This document shows positions 16,533-25,457 of a DNA stretch of 64,000 bases, piece by piece. The notes beneath the pieces are model-generated. The model had not been told where the DNA came from. It did not search any database and saw only the letters and a list, made by a program, of their open reading frames with translations. The translations under genes and the position numbers were made by a program. Every line of letters starts with the position of its first letter. Position 1 is the stretch's first letter. This DNA is from JALQTD01 sp965656785 (GTDB taxonomy: Bacteria; Bacteroidota; Bacteroidia; Flavobacteriales_D; Sanyastnellaceae), in the NCBI GenBank assembly GCA_965656785.1, contig CBFHLY010000006.1:41570-105569 (forward strand). The letters run 5' to 3'.

Positions 16533-19157
16533 ATGGAACTCCCGAAAACATACAACCCTGCTGAGGCGGAATCGAAGTGGTACGGCTTTTGGCTCGAACA
16601 TGGATTTTTCAAGTCCGTTCCCGACGAGCGCGAGCCGTACACGGTGGTCATTCCTCCGCCCAACGTAACGGGCGTGTTGCACATGGGGCACATGTTGAAC
16701 AACACGATTCAGGACGTGCTCGTGCGCCGCGCGCGCATGCAGGGCAAGAACGCCTGCTGGGTTCCCGGGACCGATCACGCTTCCATCGCCACGGAAGCGA
16801 AGGTGGTGCAGCGCTTGCGCAAGGAGGGCATCAAGAAGAGCGATTTGAGCCGCGACGCGTTCATGGAGCACGCTTGGGCGTGGACCCACGAGCACGGCGG
16901 CATCATCTTGGAGCAGCTCAAGAAGTTGGGAGCGAGCTGCGACTGGGACCGCACGCGGTTCACGATGGACGAGAAGTATTACGAAGGGGTCGTGGACACG
17001 TTCATCGATTTGCACAAGAAGGGCCTGATATACCGCGGGGTGCGCATGGTGAACTGGGATCCGGTGGCGCTCACGGCGTTGAGCGACGAGGAAGTCATTC
17101 ACAAGGAGGAGCAAGGCCAAATCTACCACCTGCGCTACGAGGTCGAAGGCGGAGGAGACCTCGTCATCGCCACCACGCGCCCCGAAACCATCCTCGGTGA
17201 CACCGCAATCTGCGTCCACCCCGACGACGAGCGTTTCACCCACCTCCACGGCAAGCGCGCCCAGGTGCCGCTCTGCGGGCGGTGGGTCCCCATTATCCAA
17301 GACGAATACGTCGACCGCGAATTCGGAACGGGTTGCCTCAAGGTCACCCCCGCCCACGACGTGAACGACCACGAACTCGGCAAGACCCACGACCTCGAAA
17401 CCATCGACATCCTCAACGCCGATGGCACGCTCAACGAGCACGGCGGCGATTACGCGGGCATGGACCGGTTCGACGTGCGGAAGGCCATCGTCAAGGACCT
17501 CGAAACGGCGGGGCACCTCGTCAAAGTCGAGCCGCACACGAACAAAGTCGGGCGATCCGAGCGCACCGATGCGGTCATCGAGCCCCGCCTCTCGTTGCAG
17601 TGGTTCATGTCGATGTTGGAGATTTCGAAACCGGCTTTGGCCCACGTCATGGACGACACCATCCGGTTCTTCCCGCCGAAGTTCAAGAACTCCTACCGCA
17701 ACTGGATGGAGCAAATCAAGGACTGGTGCATCAGTCGCCAGCTCTGGTGGGGACACCGCATTCCGGCGTGGTATTTCGGAGAAGGGGACGACGATTACGT
17801 GGTGGCGAAAACGGCTGAAGAGGCCCTCGCTGCCGCCCGGGCGAAGAGCGGCGATGCCGGGTTGGGCTTGGACGATGTGCGGCAGGATGAGGACGTGATG
17901 GACACGTGGTTCAGCAGCTGGCTTTGGCCCATCCAGGTGTTCGACGGCCTCTACAGCGAGGAGGAGGTCAGCTACTACTACCCCACGGCTGACCTCGTGA
18001 CGGCGCCGGAGATCATGTTCTTTTGGGTGGCGCGGATGATCATCGCGGGCTACGAGTACCGCAGCGCGCCTCCGTTCAAGAACGTGTACTACACCGGCAT
18101 CGTGCGCGACAAGCAAGGCAGGAAGATGTCGAAGAGCTTGGGCAACAGCCCGGACCCCATCGAGCTGATGGAGCAGTTCGGAGCCGACGGCGTGCGGGTG
18201 GGCATGTTGCTGACCTCGCCCGCGGGCAACGACCTGCCGTTCGACGACAAGTTGTGCGAACAGGGACGGAATTTCTCGAACAAGATTTGGAACGCGTTCC
18301 GGTTGGTGAACGGGTGGGAAGTGTCAGCAGATGCGCCCCAACCTGAGGCCGCCGCGCTCGCCATTCGGTGGATGCGGAGCCGGTTGAATGCGACCATCGC
18401 CGAATTGGAAGGCTTGTTTGCGGAATTCCGGTTGAGCGAGGCGTTGATGACCACTTATCGGTTGGTTTGGGATGATTTCTGCAGCTGGACGTTGGAGTTG
18501 GTGAAGCCGCCATTTGGCCAGCCCATCGACGCGACCACGCGCAAGGAGACGGTGGCGCTGTTCGAAGACCTCTTGAAGTTGTTACACCCCTTTATGCCGT
18601 TCTTGACGGAGGAGTTGTGGCACTGGATGGGAGAGCGGAAAGGACCGGAAGACGCCATCGTGGTGGCGCCTTGGCCGGTTGCGGGAAACGTGGATGCCGC
18701 CTTGCTCGCGGACTTCGAAGTGTTCAAGCAAGTGGTCTCCGAAGTGCGGACCATCCGGAAGGAAAACCAGGTTCCGAACAAGGAACAACTGACGCTGCAC
18801 CACATGGCTGGCGATGGGTACCCTGCGTACCTCGAACCCGGCGTCATGCACCTTTGCAACTTGGAGTCGGTGTCGGCGGTCACGGAGAAGGTGCCGAACA
18901 GCTTCGGATTCTTGGTCGGTACCCATGCGTTTTACCTGCCGTTCGGCGCGAACGTGGACGTGGAAGCGGAAAAGGCCAAACTCCACAAGGAGCTCGACTA
19001 CATCCGCGGATTCCGCAAAGGCGTGGAGGGCAAGTTGTCGAACGAGCGTTTTGTGCAGAACGCCCCCGAGCAAGTGGTGGACCTTGAGCGCAAGAAATTG
19101 GCCGACGCCGACGCGAAAATCGCAGCCATCGAAGCCAAACTCGCGGAGTTCAACTGA
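16533..19157 (+). CDS. valS: Valine-tRNA ligase
   Basis: This class I synthetase charges tRNA-Val and edits threonine. The 874-residue protein starts MELPKTYNPAEAESKWY. The HIGH signature appears as PPPNVTGVLHMGHMLN near residue 43. The editing domain carries TTRPETILGDTAICVHPDD. KMSKSLGN is near residue 531. The C-terminal end is a charged coiled-coil arm (VEAEKAKLHKELDYIRGF and after), as in bacterial ValRS. Start choice follows family alignment and the promoter position. A Lacal_2735-family small gene begins 37 bases downstream. Confidence 0.96.
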   Translation: MELPKTYNPAEAESKWYGFWLEHGFFKSVPDEREPYTVVIPPPNVTGVLHMGHMLNNTIQDVLVRRARMQGKNACWVPGTDHASIATEAKVVQRLRKEGIKKSDLSRDAFMEHAWAWTHEHGGIILEQLKKLGASCDWDRTRFTMDEKYYEGVVDTFIDLHKKGLIYRGVRMVNWDPVALTALSDEEVIHKEEQGQIYHLRYEVEGGGDLVIATTRPETILGDTAICVHPDDERFTHLHGKRAQVPLCGRWVPIIQDEYVDREFGTGCLKVTPAHDVNDHELGKTHDLETIDILNADGTLNEHGGDYAGMDRFDVRKAIVKDLETAGHLVKVEPHTNKVGRSERTDAVIEPRLSLQWFMSMLEISKPALAHVMDDTIRFFPPKFKNSYRNWMEQIKDWCISRQLWWGHRIPAWYFGEGDDDYVVAKTAEEALAAARAKSGDAGLGLDDVRQDEDVMDTWFSSWLWPIQVFDGLYSEEEVSYYYPTADLVTAPEIMFFWVARMIIAGYEYRSAPPFKNVYYTGIVRDKQGRKMSKSLGNSPDPIELMEQFGADGVRVGMLLTSPAGNDLPFDDKLCEQGRNFSNKIWNAFRLVNGWEVSADAPQPEAAALAIRWMRSRLNATIAELEGLFAEFRLSEALMTTYRLVWDDFCSWTLELVKPPFGQPIDATTRKETVALFEDLLKLLHPFMPFLTEELWHWMGERKGPEDAIVVAPWPVAGNVDAALLADFEVFKQVVSEVRTIRKENQVPNKEQLTLHHMAGDGYPAYLEPGVMHLCNLESVSAVTEKVPNSFGFLVGTHAFYLPFGANVDVEAEKAKLHKELDYIRGFRKGVEGKLSNERFVQNAPEQVVDLERKKLADADAKIAAIEAKLAEFN

Positions 19158-19193
19158 TGCGAACAATGCCGGGCGGGACGCTGTTCTACCGGC

Positions 19194-19364
19194 ATGGGAT
19201 GGTTTAAACGAGACCCCGCTAAGCGGCTTCGGAAGGAGCACGCTCGGCTGTTGGAAGAAGCGCACCGCTTGAGCACGATTGATCGGGCCAAATCCGATGC
19301 CTGCATCGCCGAGGCCGCCAAGGTGGAACAGCAATTGGTGGACCTTCAAAACGGCGCGTCATGA
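19194..19364 (+). CDS. Lacal_2735-family small protein
   Basis: A 56-residue ORF beginning MGWFKRDPAKRLRKEHARL, which matches the start pattern of the small Lacal_2735/DUF6435-type proteins common in Flavobacteria (a short aromatic start, a K/R-DP-KKL motif, then one charged helix). The remainder is a single amphipathic helix rich in Glu, Ala and Arg. Function is unknown. Its TGA overlaps the ATG of the SDR gene, so it belongs to the photolyase cluster that follows. No RBS stands out upstream. Confidence 0.75.
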   Translation: MGWFKRDPAKRLRKEHARLLEEAHRLSTIDRAKSDACIAEAAKVEQQLVDLQNGAS

Positions 19365-20065
19365 AGGTGGCGATCATCGGGGATTCCCGAGGCATCGGCG
19401 CGGCGCTCCGCGAACAACTGATCGCGTCAGGCGCGGAGGTCATCGGCGTTTCACGAACCGGGGTCCAACGACCCGCAGACGCCCATTCCGGGAACTACCA
19501 GAGCCTCGTTTTCGACGCCGTGGCGCATCCGTGCGACCTCAGCGGTTTTGCCACGCAATTGGACGGTTTGGTCTACTGCCCAGGCAGCATTTCACTCAAA
19601 CCGATCCGAGGATTGAAGCGGGAGCAATTCCTGAGTGACTTGGAAGTGAATTACCTCGGGGCTGTTCAAACCCTTCAGGCCAACCACAAGCTGTTGCAAG
19701 CGGCGGGGAGCGCTTCGGTGGTGCTCTTCAGCACGGTGGCGGTCGGAACCGGCATGCCCTATCACGCCTCCATCGCGGGAGCGAAAGGTGCGGTAGAAGG
19801 CCTGACCCGCACGTTGGCGGCCGAGTGGGCTCCCGCCATCCGGGTCAACGCCATCGCGCCGTCCTTGACCGACACGTCGTTGGCCGAACCGCTGCTGAAC
19901 TCGGAAGCCAAGCGCACGGCCGCCGCAGAACGGCACCCGGCCGGTCGCATTGCGGCGGCAGACGAGGTCGCCTCATTGGCGGCTTGGTTGCTCACCTCGG
20001 CATCGGCCAGCATGACGGGCCAGGTTTTGGCCGTGGACGGCGGCATGTCGAGCGTTCGGAAATGA
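19361..20065 (+). CDS. Short-chain dehydrogenase/reductase-like protein lacking the catalytic Tyr
   Basis: A 234-residue Rossmann protein. The nucleotide-binding motif is GDSRGIG at residues 7-13 and the end is QVLAVDGGMSSVRK, as in classical SDRs. The active-site pair YxxxK should align with SIAGAK: the Lys is present but the residue four before it is Ile, so the catalytic Tyr is missing. The Ser region (FSTVAVGTG) is kept. It is either catalytically altered or a binding protein. Stop and start codons overlap those of both neighbours (ATGA), placing it in one translational unit with the Lacal_2735 protein and flavin reductase. The link to photolyase genes is by position only. Confidence 0.85.
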   Translation: MKVAIIGDSRGIGAALREQLIASGAEVIGVSRTGVQRPADAHSGNYQSLVFDAVAHPCDLSGFATQLDGLVYCPGSISLKPIRGLKREQFLSDLEVNYLGAVQTLQANHKLLQAAGSASVVLFSTVAVGTGMPYHASIAGAKGAVEGLTRTLAAEWAPAIRVNAIAPSLTDTSLAEPLLNSEAKRTAAAERHPAGRIAAADEVASLAAWLLTSASASMTGQVLAVDGGMSSVRK

Positions 20066-20745
20066 AGGAAGTGACACTCGACTGGGAGGCGCTCAGTGGA
20101 ATGGAGCGGAAACGTCGGGCTCAGCTCGTGAATTCGATCAGCGGGGTCAAGCCCGCGAACCTCCTCGGCACCGAAGGACCGGATGGCACGCCGAATTGCG
20201 CCATCATCAGTTCCGTGGTCCACCTCGGTTCCGACCCCGCGCTCCTTGGGCACGTCATGCGGCCGCCCGTCGATCGGGAGCGGGGCAGCCACAGCTACCA
20301 CAACCTCAAAGAAACGGGACAGTACACCTTGAACCACGTTTCCACCGCTTGGTACCAGCGGGCGCACCAAACCTCGGCGCGCTATCCAGACGGCACCAGC
20401 GAATTCGAGGCGGTGGGGTTGACCCCGCTGTTCCGATGTGGCTTCGAGGCGCCCGCCGTGGCGGAGTCGCCGGTGCGGATGGGACTCGAGTTTCAGGAAG
20501 AGTTCGCGTTGCCGAACGGATGCAAGTTCATCGTCGGCGCGCTGCGGTGGGTGGAGTTCGCCGAGGAGCTGTGGGCCGACGATGGTGCGGTGGATTTGGC
20601 GCGTGCGGAGGTCGCGGCCATCACGGGCTTGGACGGGTACCATGGGCTGCGGCCGATTGCGCGTTTGTCCTATGCCAAACCCGACCAATCCCTCGCCGAA
20701 AGCCCCGATTTTCAACGCGCACCAACTGCGCCGAAACAGCCGTAA
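20062..20745 (+). CDS. Flavin reductase family protein
   Basis: A 227-residue protein of the FMN-binding split-barrel flavin reductase family, as shown by RAQLVNSISGVKPANLLGT, the NCAIISSVVHLGSDPALLGH strand, and the SYHNLKETGQYTLNHVS motif typical of this branch. It would reduce free or bound flavin with NAD(P)H. It starts in the ATGA overlap with the SDR gene. The genes downstream encode two flavin-dependent light enzymes, so supplying reduced flavin to them is a reasonable but unproved role. Confidence 0.87.
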   Translation: MKEVTLDWEALSGMERKRRAQLVNSISGVKPANLLGTEGPDGTPNCAIISSVVHLGSDPALLGHVMRPPVDRERGSHSYHNLKETGQYTLNHVSTAWYQRAHQTSARYPDGTSEFEAVGLTPLFRCGFEAPAVAESPVRMGLEFQEEFALPNGCKFIVGALRWVEFAEELWADDGAVDLARAEVAAITGLDGYHGLRPIARLSYAKPDQSLAESPDFQRAPTAPKQP

Positions 20746-20757
20746 ATTCGCTGCATG
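20743..20757 (+). promoter_or_regulatory. -7 element abutting the hydrolase start
   Basis: TAAATTCG (20743-20750) overlaps the stop codon of the flavin reductase gene and is followed by four bases and ATG. This predicts a second, leaderless transcript starting inside the cluster. Confidence 0.6.
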
Positions 20758-21639
20758 TCGACGCCGCAAACTTTGCAAGACGTGAACGGTCGGACGCTGC
20801 TCCACCACGAGATCATCGCGCAGCAGCCCGATGCCCCGTGGCTCGTGTTCGTCCACGGCGCAGGCGGCTCCATCCGCACGTGGAAGTTCCAAATCGATGC
20901 GTTCGCGGCCCATTATCGGCTGCTCCTCATCGACTTGCGCGACCACGGCTATTCAAAGGACATCCTGCCGGAATACCCGGCCTACGATTTCGACATCGTG
21001 GCGGAGGACGTGCTGCACCTGGTTGACCACCTCGGCATCAACAAGGCGCATTTCGTAAGCCTCAGCATCGGCAGCGTCATTCTCCAAAAGATCGACATCG
21101 AACGGCCCGCGCTCATCGACCGCATGGTCATGGCCGGGGCAATTTTCGATGGCAGCAGGGCGATGCACCTGTTCGTGCACGCGGGCAAGGCGTTGAATTA
21201 CGTGCTGCCTTATCAAGCGTTGTACTGGCTGTTCAGCTTCATCGTGTTGCCGCGGAAGAATCACCGCCTGAGTCGTTACATCTTCCGCCGCCAGAGCCGC
21301 CGGTTGAGCCAGGGTGAGTTCTTGAAGTGGGTGGAGCTGTACAAACCGTTCTTCAAGTTGGTGGCGCAGTACGTGAACCGACCGGTGGAGAAGAAAGGGC
21401 TCGTGGTGATGGGGGATCAGGACCATATTTTCTTCCGGGCGGCGGAGCGGTTTGCCCGGATTCAGCGGAACATGCGGCTGGCGGTCATCGAGAATTGCGG
21501 TCACGTGTGCAGCATCGAAGCGCCGGAGCTGTTCAATGATTTGGTCTTGAAATTCTTGAGCGATCAAGAAGTGCCCGATGTGGTGACCGCGACGCCGGTG
21601 CCGCAGGATTGGGCGGAGCTGAAGGCCCTGAAAGGGTAA
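20755..21639 (+). CDS. Alpha/beta-fold hydrolase
   Basis: A 294-residue hydrolase of the AB_hydrolase_1 type with no signal peptide. VFVHGAGGSIRTWK supplies the oxyanion loop, the nucleophile sits in VSLSIGSV (first elbow Gly replaced by Ser), the acid in VVMGDQDHIFF, and the His in ENCGHVCSIEAPE. A cap region of mostly helical, aromatic sequence (about 130-200) covers the site. The substrate is unknown. It lies between the flavin reductase and photolyase genes; its own promoter suggests it may be independent of the repair genes. Confidence 0.85.
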   Translation: MSTPQTLQDVNGRTLLHHEIIAQQPDAPWLVFVHGAGGSIRTWKFQIDAFAAHYRLLLIDLRDHGYSKDILPEYPAYDFDIVAEDVLHLVDHLGINKAHFVSLSIGSVILQKIDIERPALIDRMVMAGAIFDGSRAMHLFVHAGKALNYVLPYQALYWLFSFIVLPRKNHRLSRYIFRRQSRRLSQGEFLKWVELYKPFFKLVAQYVNRPVEKKGLVVMGDQDHIFFRAAERFARIQRNMRLAVIENCGHVCSIEAPELFNDLVLKFLSDQEVPDVVTATPVPQDWAELKALKG

Positions 21640-21763
21640 AAAGCGGCTTCCCCCGATTGCGTTCAATGCGTGTGAAGCTCGGGAGCGATGCGGGCCTTCC
21701 GGAGCAGAAGGTTTGGGTGCTGTTGTGCTTGAACATCCAGTGCTTCCACGCTGTTAAAGTGGC

Positions 21764-21913
21764 ATGGCACATAAAAAGCTTCACCTGCCCGAAAAGGACT
21801 GCGCGGCCTGTGGAAGGCCGTTCGCATGGCGGAAGAAATGGGAAGGGGTTTGGGATGAGGTGAAGTACTGCAGCCAACGGTGCCGTTCGCAGCGCAATGC
21901 GATCTCGGTATGA
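21764..21913 (+). CDS. DUF2256 zinc-ribbon-like protein
   Basis: A 49-residue protein that matches DUF2256: it starts MAHKKLHLPEKDCAACGRPFAW, continues with RRKKWEGVWDEVKYCSQRC and ends soon after. The four Cys (CAAC and CSQRC) should bind one zinc. Small DUF2256 genes are often found beside cryptochrome/photolyase genes, and here the TGA overlaps the photolyase ATG (ATGA). The partner molecule is unknown. The 124 bases before it show no other gene. Confidence 0.88.
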   Translation: MAHKKLHLPEKDCAACGRPFAWRKKWEGVWDEVKYCSQRCRSQRNAISV

Positions 21914-23442
21914 ACGGCGGGGAGGTGCGTTTGGTCATGGGCGACCAGTTGAACGCCCAGCATTCGTGGTTCGCGGAGCGAAACGATGCGGTGGTGTACC
22001 TGATGATGGAGGTGCGCCAGGAAACGGATTACGTGCGGCATCACGTCCAAAAAGTCGTGGCGTTTTTCCTGGCCATGCGTGCCTTTGCTGAAGCGCGGCG
22101 CGCCGAAGGGCACCGGGTGCATTACGTGGCGCTCGGCGACGCGGAGAACGCCCAAACCATCGAAGGCAACCTGCGGGCGGCGCTGGCGCGCTATGGCACG
22201 GAGCGCTGGGCGCACCAGCAAGTGGACGAATGGCGGCTCGACGAGCAGTTCCGGTCGTTGCGCGAGCGGGTCGGGGAGGGGCGCGAGGTGGACTCGGAGC
22301 ATTTTTTGACGGCGCGCGGGGATTTGGCCCAGCTCTTCGAGGGGAAGAAGACGTACCTGATGGAACGGTTTTACCGCGAGATGCGGAAGCGGCATGGCGT
22401 GCTGCTCGACGCGGCGGGCGAGCCCGAGGGCGGCAAGTGGAACTACGATGCCGACAACCGCAGCAAGTGGCCGAAGGGGCACGTGCCGCCGGCGCCGCTG
22501 GAGTTCGATCGGGACGTGCGGCCGGTGGTGGAGCTGCTGGAGCGGAGTGGGGTGGAGGCGCTCGGGGCGGCGGAGCCGTTCGGGTGGGCGGTGACGCGGG
22601 AGGAGGCGGAGGCGACGCTGGCGCATTTCGTGGCGGAGTTGCTGCCGCGGTTTGGGGCGTTGCAGGATGCGATGACGACGCAGGGTTGGGCGCTGTACCA
22701 CAGCCGGTTGAGCTTCGTGATGAACGCGAAGATCCTGCATCCGATGGAGGTGATTCGCGCCGTGGAGGAGGCGTGGCGCGCGGATCCGGAGCGGGTGCCG
22801 CTGAACGCGGCGGAGGGTTTTATCCGCCAAATCCTGGGCTGGCGCGAATACGTGCGGGGCATCTACTGGGCCCGCATGCCGGAGTATGCTGAGCTCAATG
22901 CACTCGGTGCAGAGCGGGCGATGCCGGAGTGGTTTTGGACGGGCAACACGCGCATGGCCTGCATGCGGCACGCCATCGGCCAAACCCTGCAGCACAGCTA
23001 CGCCCACCACATCCAACGGCTCATGGTCACGGGCAACTTCGCCCTGCTCGCGGGCCTGCATCCCGACGAGGTCGACGCCTGGTACCTCGGCGTATACATC
23101 GACGCGCTCGAGTGGGTCGAAATGCCCAACACGCGCGGCATGAGCCAGTTCGCCGACGGGGGCATCGTGGGGACGAAGCCGTATGCGGCCTCCGCGAATT
23201 ACATTCAGAAACAGGGCGATTACTGCAGCGGCTGCGCGTACAAGGCGAAGGAGCGCGTGGGGCCGCAGTCGTGCCCGTTGAACAGTTTGTACTGGGATTT
23301 TCACGCGCGGAATCGGCCGCTCTTGGAGCCCAATCCGCGCATCGGCATGGTGTACCGGAATTGGGATCGGAAGTCGACCGAGGAGCAGCAGGCCTTGCTG
23401 GCGCGCGCCGCCGAAGTGTTGGACCAAATCGAATCGCTATGA
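21910..23442 (+). CDS. Fe-S bacterial cryptochrome/photolyase (DPRP family)
   Basis: A 510-residue protein of the deoxyribodipyrimidine photolyase-related family (FeS-BCP/CryPro), whose studied members repair (6-4) photoproducts using FAD, a 6,7-dimethyl-8-ribityllumazine antenna and a [4Fe-4S] cluster. The N-terminal antenna domain starts VRLVMGDQLNAQHSWF. The C-terminal FAD domain has GFIRQILGWREYVRGIYW, TRMACMRHAIGQTLQHSYAHH and the Cys-rich YCSGCAYKAKERVGPQSCPL (nt 23221-23280), giving three of the cluster Cys; the fourth is probably in the TRMACM segment. The start is the ATG in the DUF2256 overlap. The stop overlaps the next photolyase gene. Confidence 0.93.
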   Translation: MNGGEVRLVMGDQLNAQHSWFAERNDAVVYLMMEVRQETDYVRHHVQKVVAFFLAMRAFAEARRAEGHRVHYVALGDAENAQTIEGNLRAALARYGTERWAHQQVDEWRLDEQFRSLRERVGEGREVDSEHFLTARGDLAQLFEGKKTYLMERFYREMRKRHGVLLDAAGEPEGGKWNYDADNRSKWPKGHVPPAPLEFDRDVRPVVELLERSGVEALGAAEPFGWAVTREEAEATLAHFVAELLPRFGALQDAMTTQGWALYHSRLSFVMNAKILHPMEVIRAVEEAWRADPERVPLNAAEGFIRQILGWREYVRGIYWARMPEYAELNALGAERAMPEWFWTGNTRMACMRHAIGQTLQHSYAHHIQRLMVTGNFALLAGLHPDEVDAWYLGVYIDALEWVEMPNTRGMSQFADGGIVGTKPYAASANYIQKQGDYCSGCAYKAKERVGPQSCPLNSLYWDFHARNRPLLEPNPRIGMVYRNWDRKSTEEQQALLARAAEVLDQIESL

Positions 23443-24692
23443 CCCCCTCCGTCCTCATCTGGTTCCGAAACGACCTCCGCCCGACCGATCATCCCGCTCT
23501 GCACGCGGCCTGCACTTCGGGCCTGCGACCCATCCCGGTGTTCATCGAGGAACCGTGGCGCACCGAAGCCAGTCCTTGGCTCGACGGTCGCCCCGCTCTC
23601 GGCGCCCGCCGCGCCCAGTTCGTGGCTGAGGGGGTGCACGCCCTGCAAGAAGCTCTCGGCGGCCTCCTCGTCCGCCGCGGCGAACCCGCCGCAGTGCTGG
23701 CGGCCCTGGCCAAGGAATACGGCGCGACCCAAGTCCACTGCACCGCCGGCCACGCGCCCTACGAGCGCAACGACGAGGCCGCCGTGGCCGTACGGCTCGA
23801 CCTCGTCCGCCACGAGGGCGCCACGCTCCTCCATCCCGACGACCTCCCCTTCGACCTCGCCGACACCCCTGAGGTGTTCACCCGCTTCCGGAACAAGGTG
23901 GAACGGAAATGGAAGGTCCGCTCTGCACTGCCCGCCCCCGAAGTCGCCGTCGACGTGCCGAAGGAAGCCCAAGCGGTGACGGCGAAGGAACCCGTCGATG
24001 CACGTTTGGCCTTGCCCTACGACGGCAGCCACCAAGCCGCCCGCGCCCGCCTGCACCACTACCTCGACGGCACGCGCGCCCTCTCCACGTACAAGGAAAC
24101 CCGGAACGGCCTCATCGGCGCCGATTACAGCTCCAAGTTCAGTCCGTGGCTCGCCTCCGGTGCCCTCGGCCCGCGCGAAACCTACGAGGCAATCCGCGCC
24201 TACGAAGCCACCCACGGCTCCAACGACAGCACCTACTGGCTCGTCTTCGAACTCCTGTGGCGGGACTATTTCGCCTTCGTCGCACGGCAATTCGGCCCCC
24301 GCCTCTACGCCGGTTCGGGCCTGCGCGCCGCCGCGCCACCCCCCAAATGGAATTCCCGCGCGCGCAACGCATTCGACCGCTGGAGCCGCGGCGCCACCGG
24401 TCAGCCCTTCGTCGACGCGTGCCTCCACGAACTCAACTCCACGGGCTTCCTCTCCAACCGCGGCCGCCAAGTCGCCGCCTCGTACCTCGTCCACGACCTC
24501 GGCGTGGATTGGCGCGCCGGCGCCGCATGGTTCGAACACCACCTCATCGACCACGACCCCGCCTCCAACGCCGGCAACTGGCTCTACATCGCGGGACGCG
24601 GCAACGACCCCCGCCCGGTTCGCCGCTTCAACCCCGAAGGCCAAGCCGAACGCTACGACCCCGACGGCGCCTACCGCGCCCTCTGGGCATAA
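23439..24692 (+). CDS. Cryptochrome DASH
   Basis: A 417-residue member of the DASH branch. It begins with the photolyase N-terminal domain (VLIWFRNDLRPTDHPAL), and the FAD-binding half has GLIGADYSSKFSPWLASG, WLVFELLWRDYFAF, NSTGFLSNRGRQVAASYLVHDLG and SNAGNWLYIAGRGNDPR, the pattern typical of CRY-DASH. These repair cyclobutane dimers in single-stranded or looped DNA and use FAD plus a folate antenna. The ATG overlaps the stop of the Fe-S photolyase gene, so the two enzymes are co-translated. Confidence 0.93.
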   Translation: MTPSVLIWFRNDLRPTDHPALHAACTSGLRPIPVFIEEPWRTEASPWLDGRPALGARRAQFVAEGVHALQEALGGLLVRRGEPAAVLAALAKEYGATQVHCTAGHAPYERNDEAAVAVRLDLVRHEGATLLHPDDLPFDLADTPEVFTRFRNKVERKWKVRSALPAPEVAVDVPKEAQAVTAKEPVDARLALPYDGSHQAARARLHHYLDGTRALSTYKETRNGLIGADYSSKFSPWLASGALGPRETYEAIRAYEATHGSNDSTYWLVFELLWRDYFAFVARQFGPRLYAGSGLRAAAPPPKWNSRARNAFDRWSRGATGQPFVDACLHELNSTGFLSNRGRQVAASYLVHDLGVDWRAGAAWFEHHLIDHDPASNAGNWLYIAGRGNDPRPVRRFNPEGQAERYDPDGAYRALWA

Positions 24693-24726
24693 AAAATCCC
24701 CGGCGCCGCGCAGGCACCGGGGATTC
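24691..24726 (-). terminator. Intrinsic terminator of the peroxiredoxin gene
   Basis: Arms ATCCCCGG (24696-24703) and CCGGGGAT (24717-24724) are followed on the minus strand by a run of T. It lies between the convergent peroxiredoxin and cryptochrome DASH genes. Confidence 0.85.
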
Positions 24727-24743
24727 CATGAAATCGCTGGATG

Positions 24744-25373
24744 TCAGTGCGAAGCGAGGTACGCGGCAACCCCTGAAGGCGTTGCGTCCATGGCGTCCTT
24801 GCCTTCACCCCAGTTGGCGGGGCAGACTTCGCCGTTTTCCTCCACGTGGCGCAACGCATCCACCATGCGCATGGCTTCGTCCACGTTCCGTCCGAGCGGC
24901 AAGTTGTTCACGAGTTGGTGCTGAACCACGCCGTTCTTGTCGATCAAGAACAAACCGCGGTACGCGACCAAATCATTCGTCGCAGATAAGTTGCCTTCTT
25001 CGTCGTACTCGTACTCGCCGGTCAACACGTCGAAGTTCGTCGAAATCGTCTTGTTCGCATCGGCAACGATGGGGTACTTGATGCCCTGGATGCCACCCTT
25101 GTCCTTCGGGATGCCGAGGTACGCGTGGTGCGACTCTGCGGTGTCCGTCGAGCAGGCCACCACGGCCACGTCGCGCGACTCGAAATCGGCAAGGCGCTCG
25201 TTGAATGCGTGCAATTCCGTCGGGCAAACGAACGTGAAATCCTTCGGGTAGAAGAAGAACAACACGTACTTCTTGCCGAGGTACTGGTCCAACGAGAAGT
25301 TGTCTACGATGTTTCCGTCCACTACTGCGGACGAAGAAAAGTGGGGGGCCTTGCGGCCGACAAGTACTGCCAT
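24744..25373 (-). CDS. 2-Cys peroxiredoxin (AhpC/Prx1 type)
   Basis: A 209-residue thiol peroxidase that reduces hydrogen peroxide and organic peroxides. The peroxidatic Cys is in FFYPKDFTFVCPTELHAF (about residue 51) and the resolving Cys in NGEVCPANWGEG near residue 175, so this is a typical 2-Cys enzyme. The end (about 185-209) is the extended arm of the Prx1 subfamily. A longer open frame continues upstream through the antisense of ppk and is not real: a strong promoter lies just before this ATG. The gene is divergent from ppk. Confidence 0.95.
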   Translation of the reverse strand: MAVLVGRKAPHFSSSAVVDGNIVDNFSLDQYLGKKYVLFFFYPKDFTFVCPTELHAFNERLADFESRDVAVVACSTDTAESHHAYLGIPKDKGGIQGIKYPIVADANKTISTNFDVLTGEYEYDEEGNLSATNDLVAYRGLFLIDKNGVVQHQLVNNLPLGRNVDEAMRMVDALRHVEENGEVCPANWGEGKDAMDATPSGVAAYLASH

Positions 25374-25402
25374 GGTCGGTAGTTTTGATGTGGTTTCGGG
25401 TG

Positions 25403-25410
25403 CAAAGATA
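25403..25410 (-). promoter_or_regulatory. -7 element of the peroxiredoxin gene
   Basis: TATCTTTG on the minus strand matches TAnnTTTG exactly, 29 bases before the ATG. Confidence 0.75.
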
Positions 25411-25442
25411 AGGTCCTTAACACAGCCGCAGGAGTGCGGGCG

Positions 25443-25457
25443 TATCTTCGGGCCGTG
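25443..25457 (+). promoter_or_regulatory. -7 element abutting the ppk GTG start
   Basis: TATCTTCG (25443-25450), four bases, then GTG. It shows that translation begins at this GTG, not at the in-frame GTG at 25434, which lies upstream of the promoter element. Confidence 0.65.

Noticed and set aside
16518..18116. A 532-codon minus-strand frame over valS
   Set aside because: A shadow of valS codon usage with no recognisable motif.
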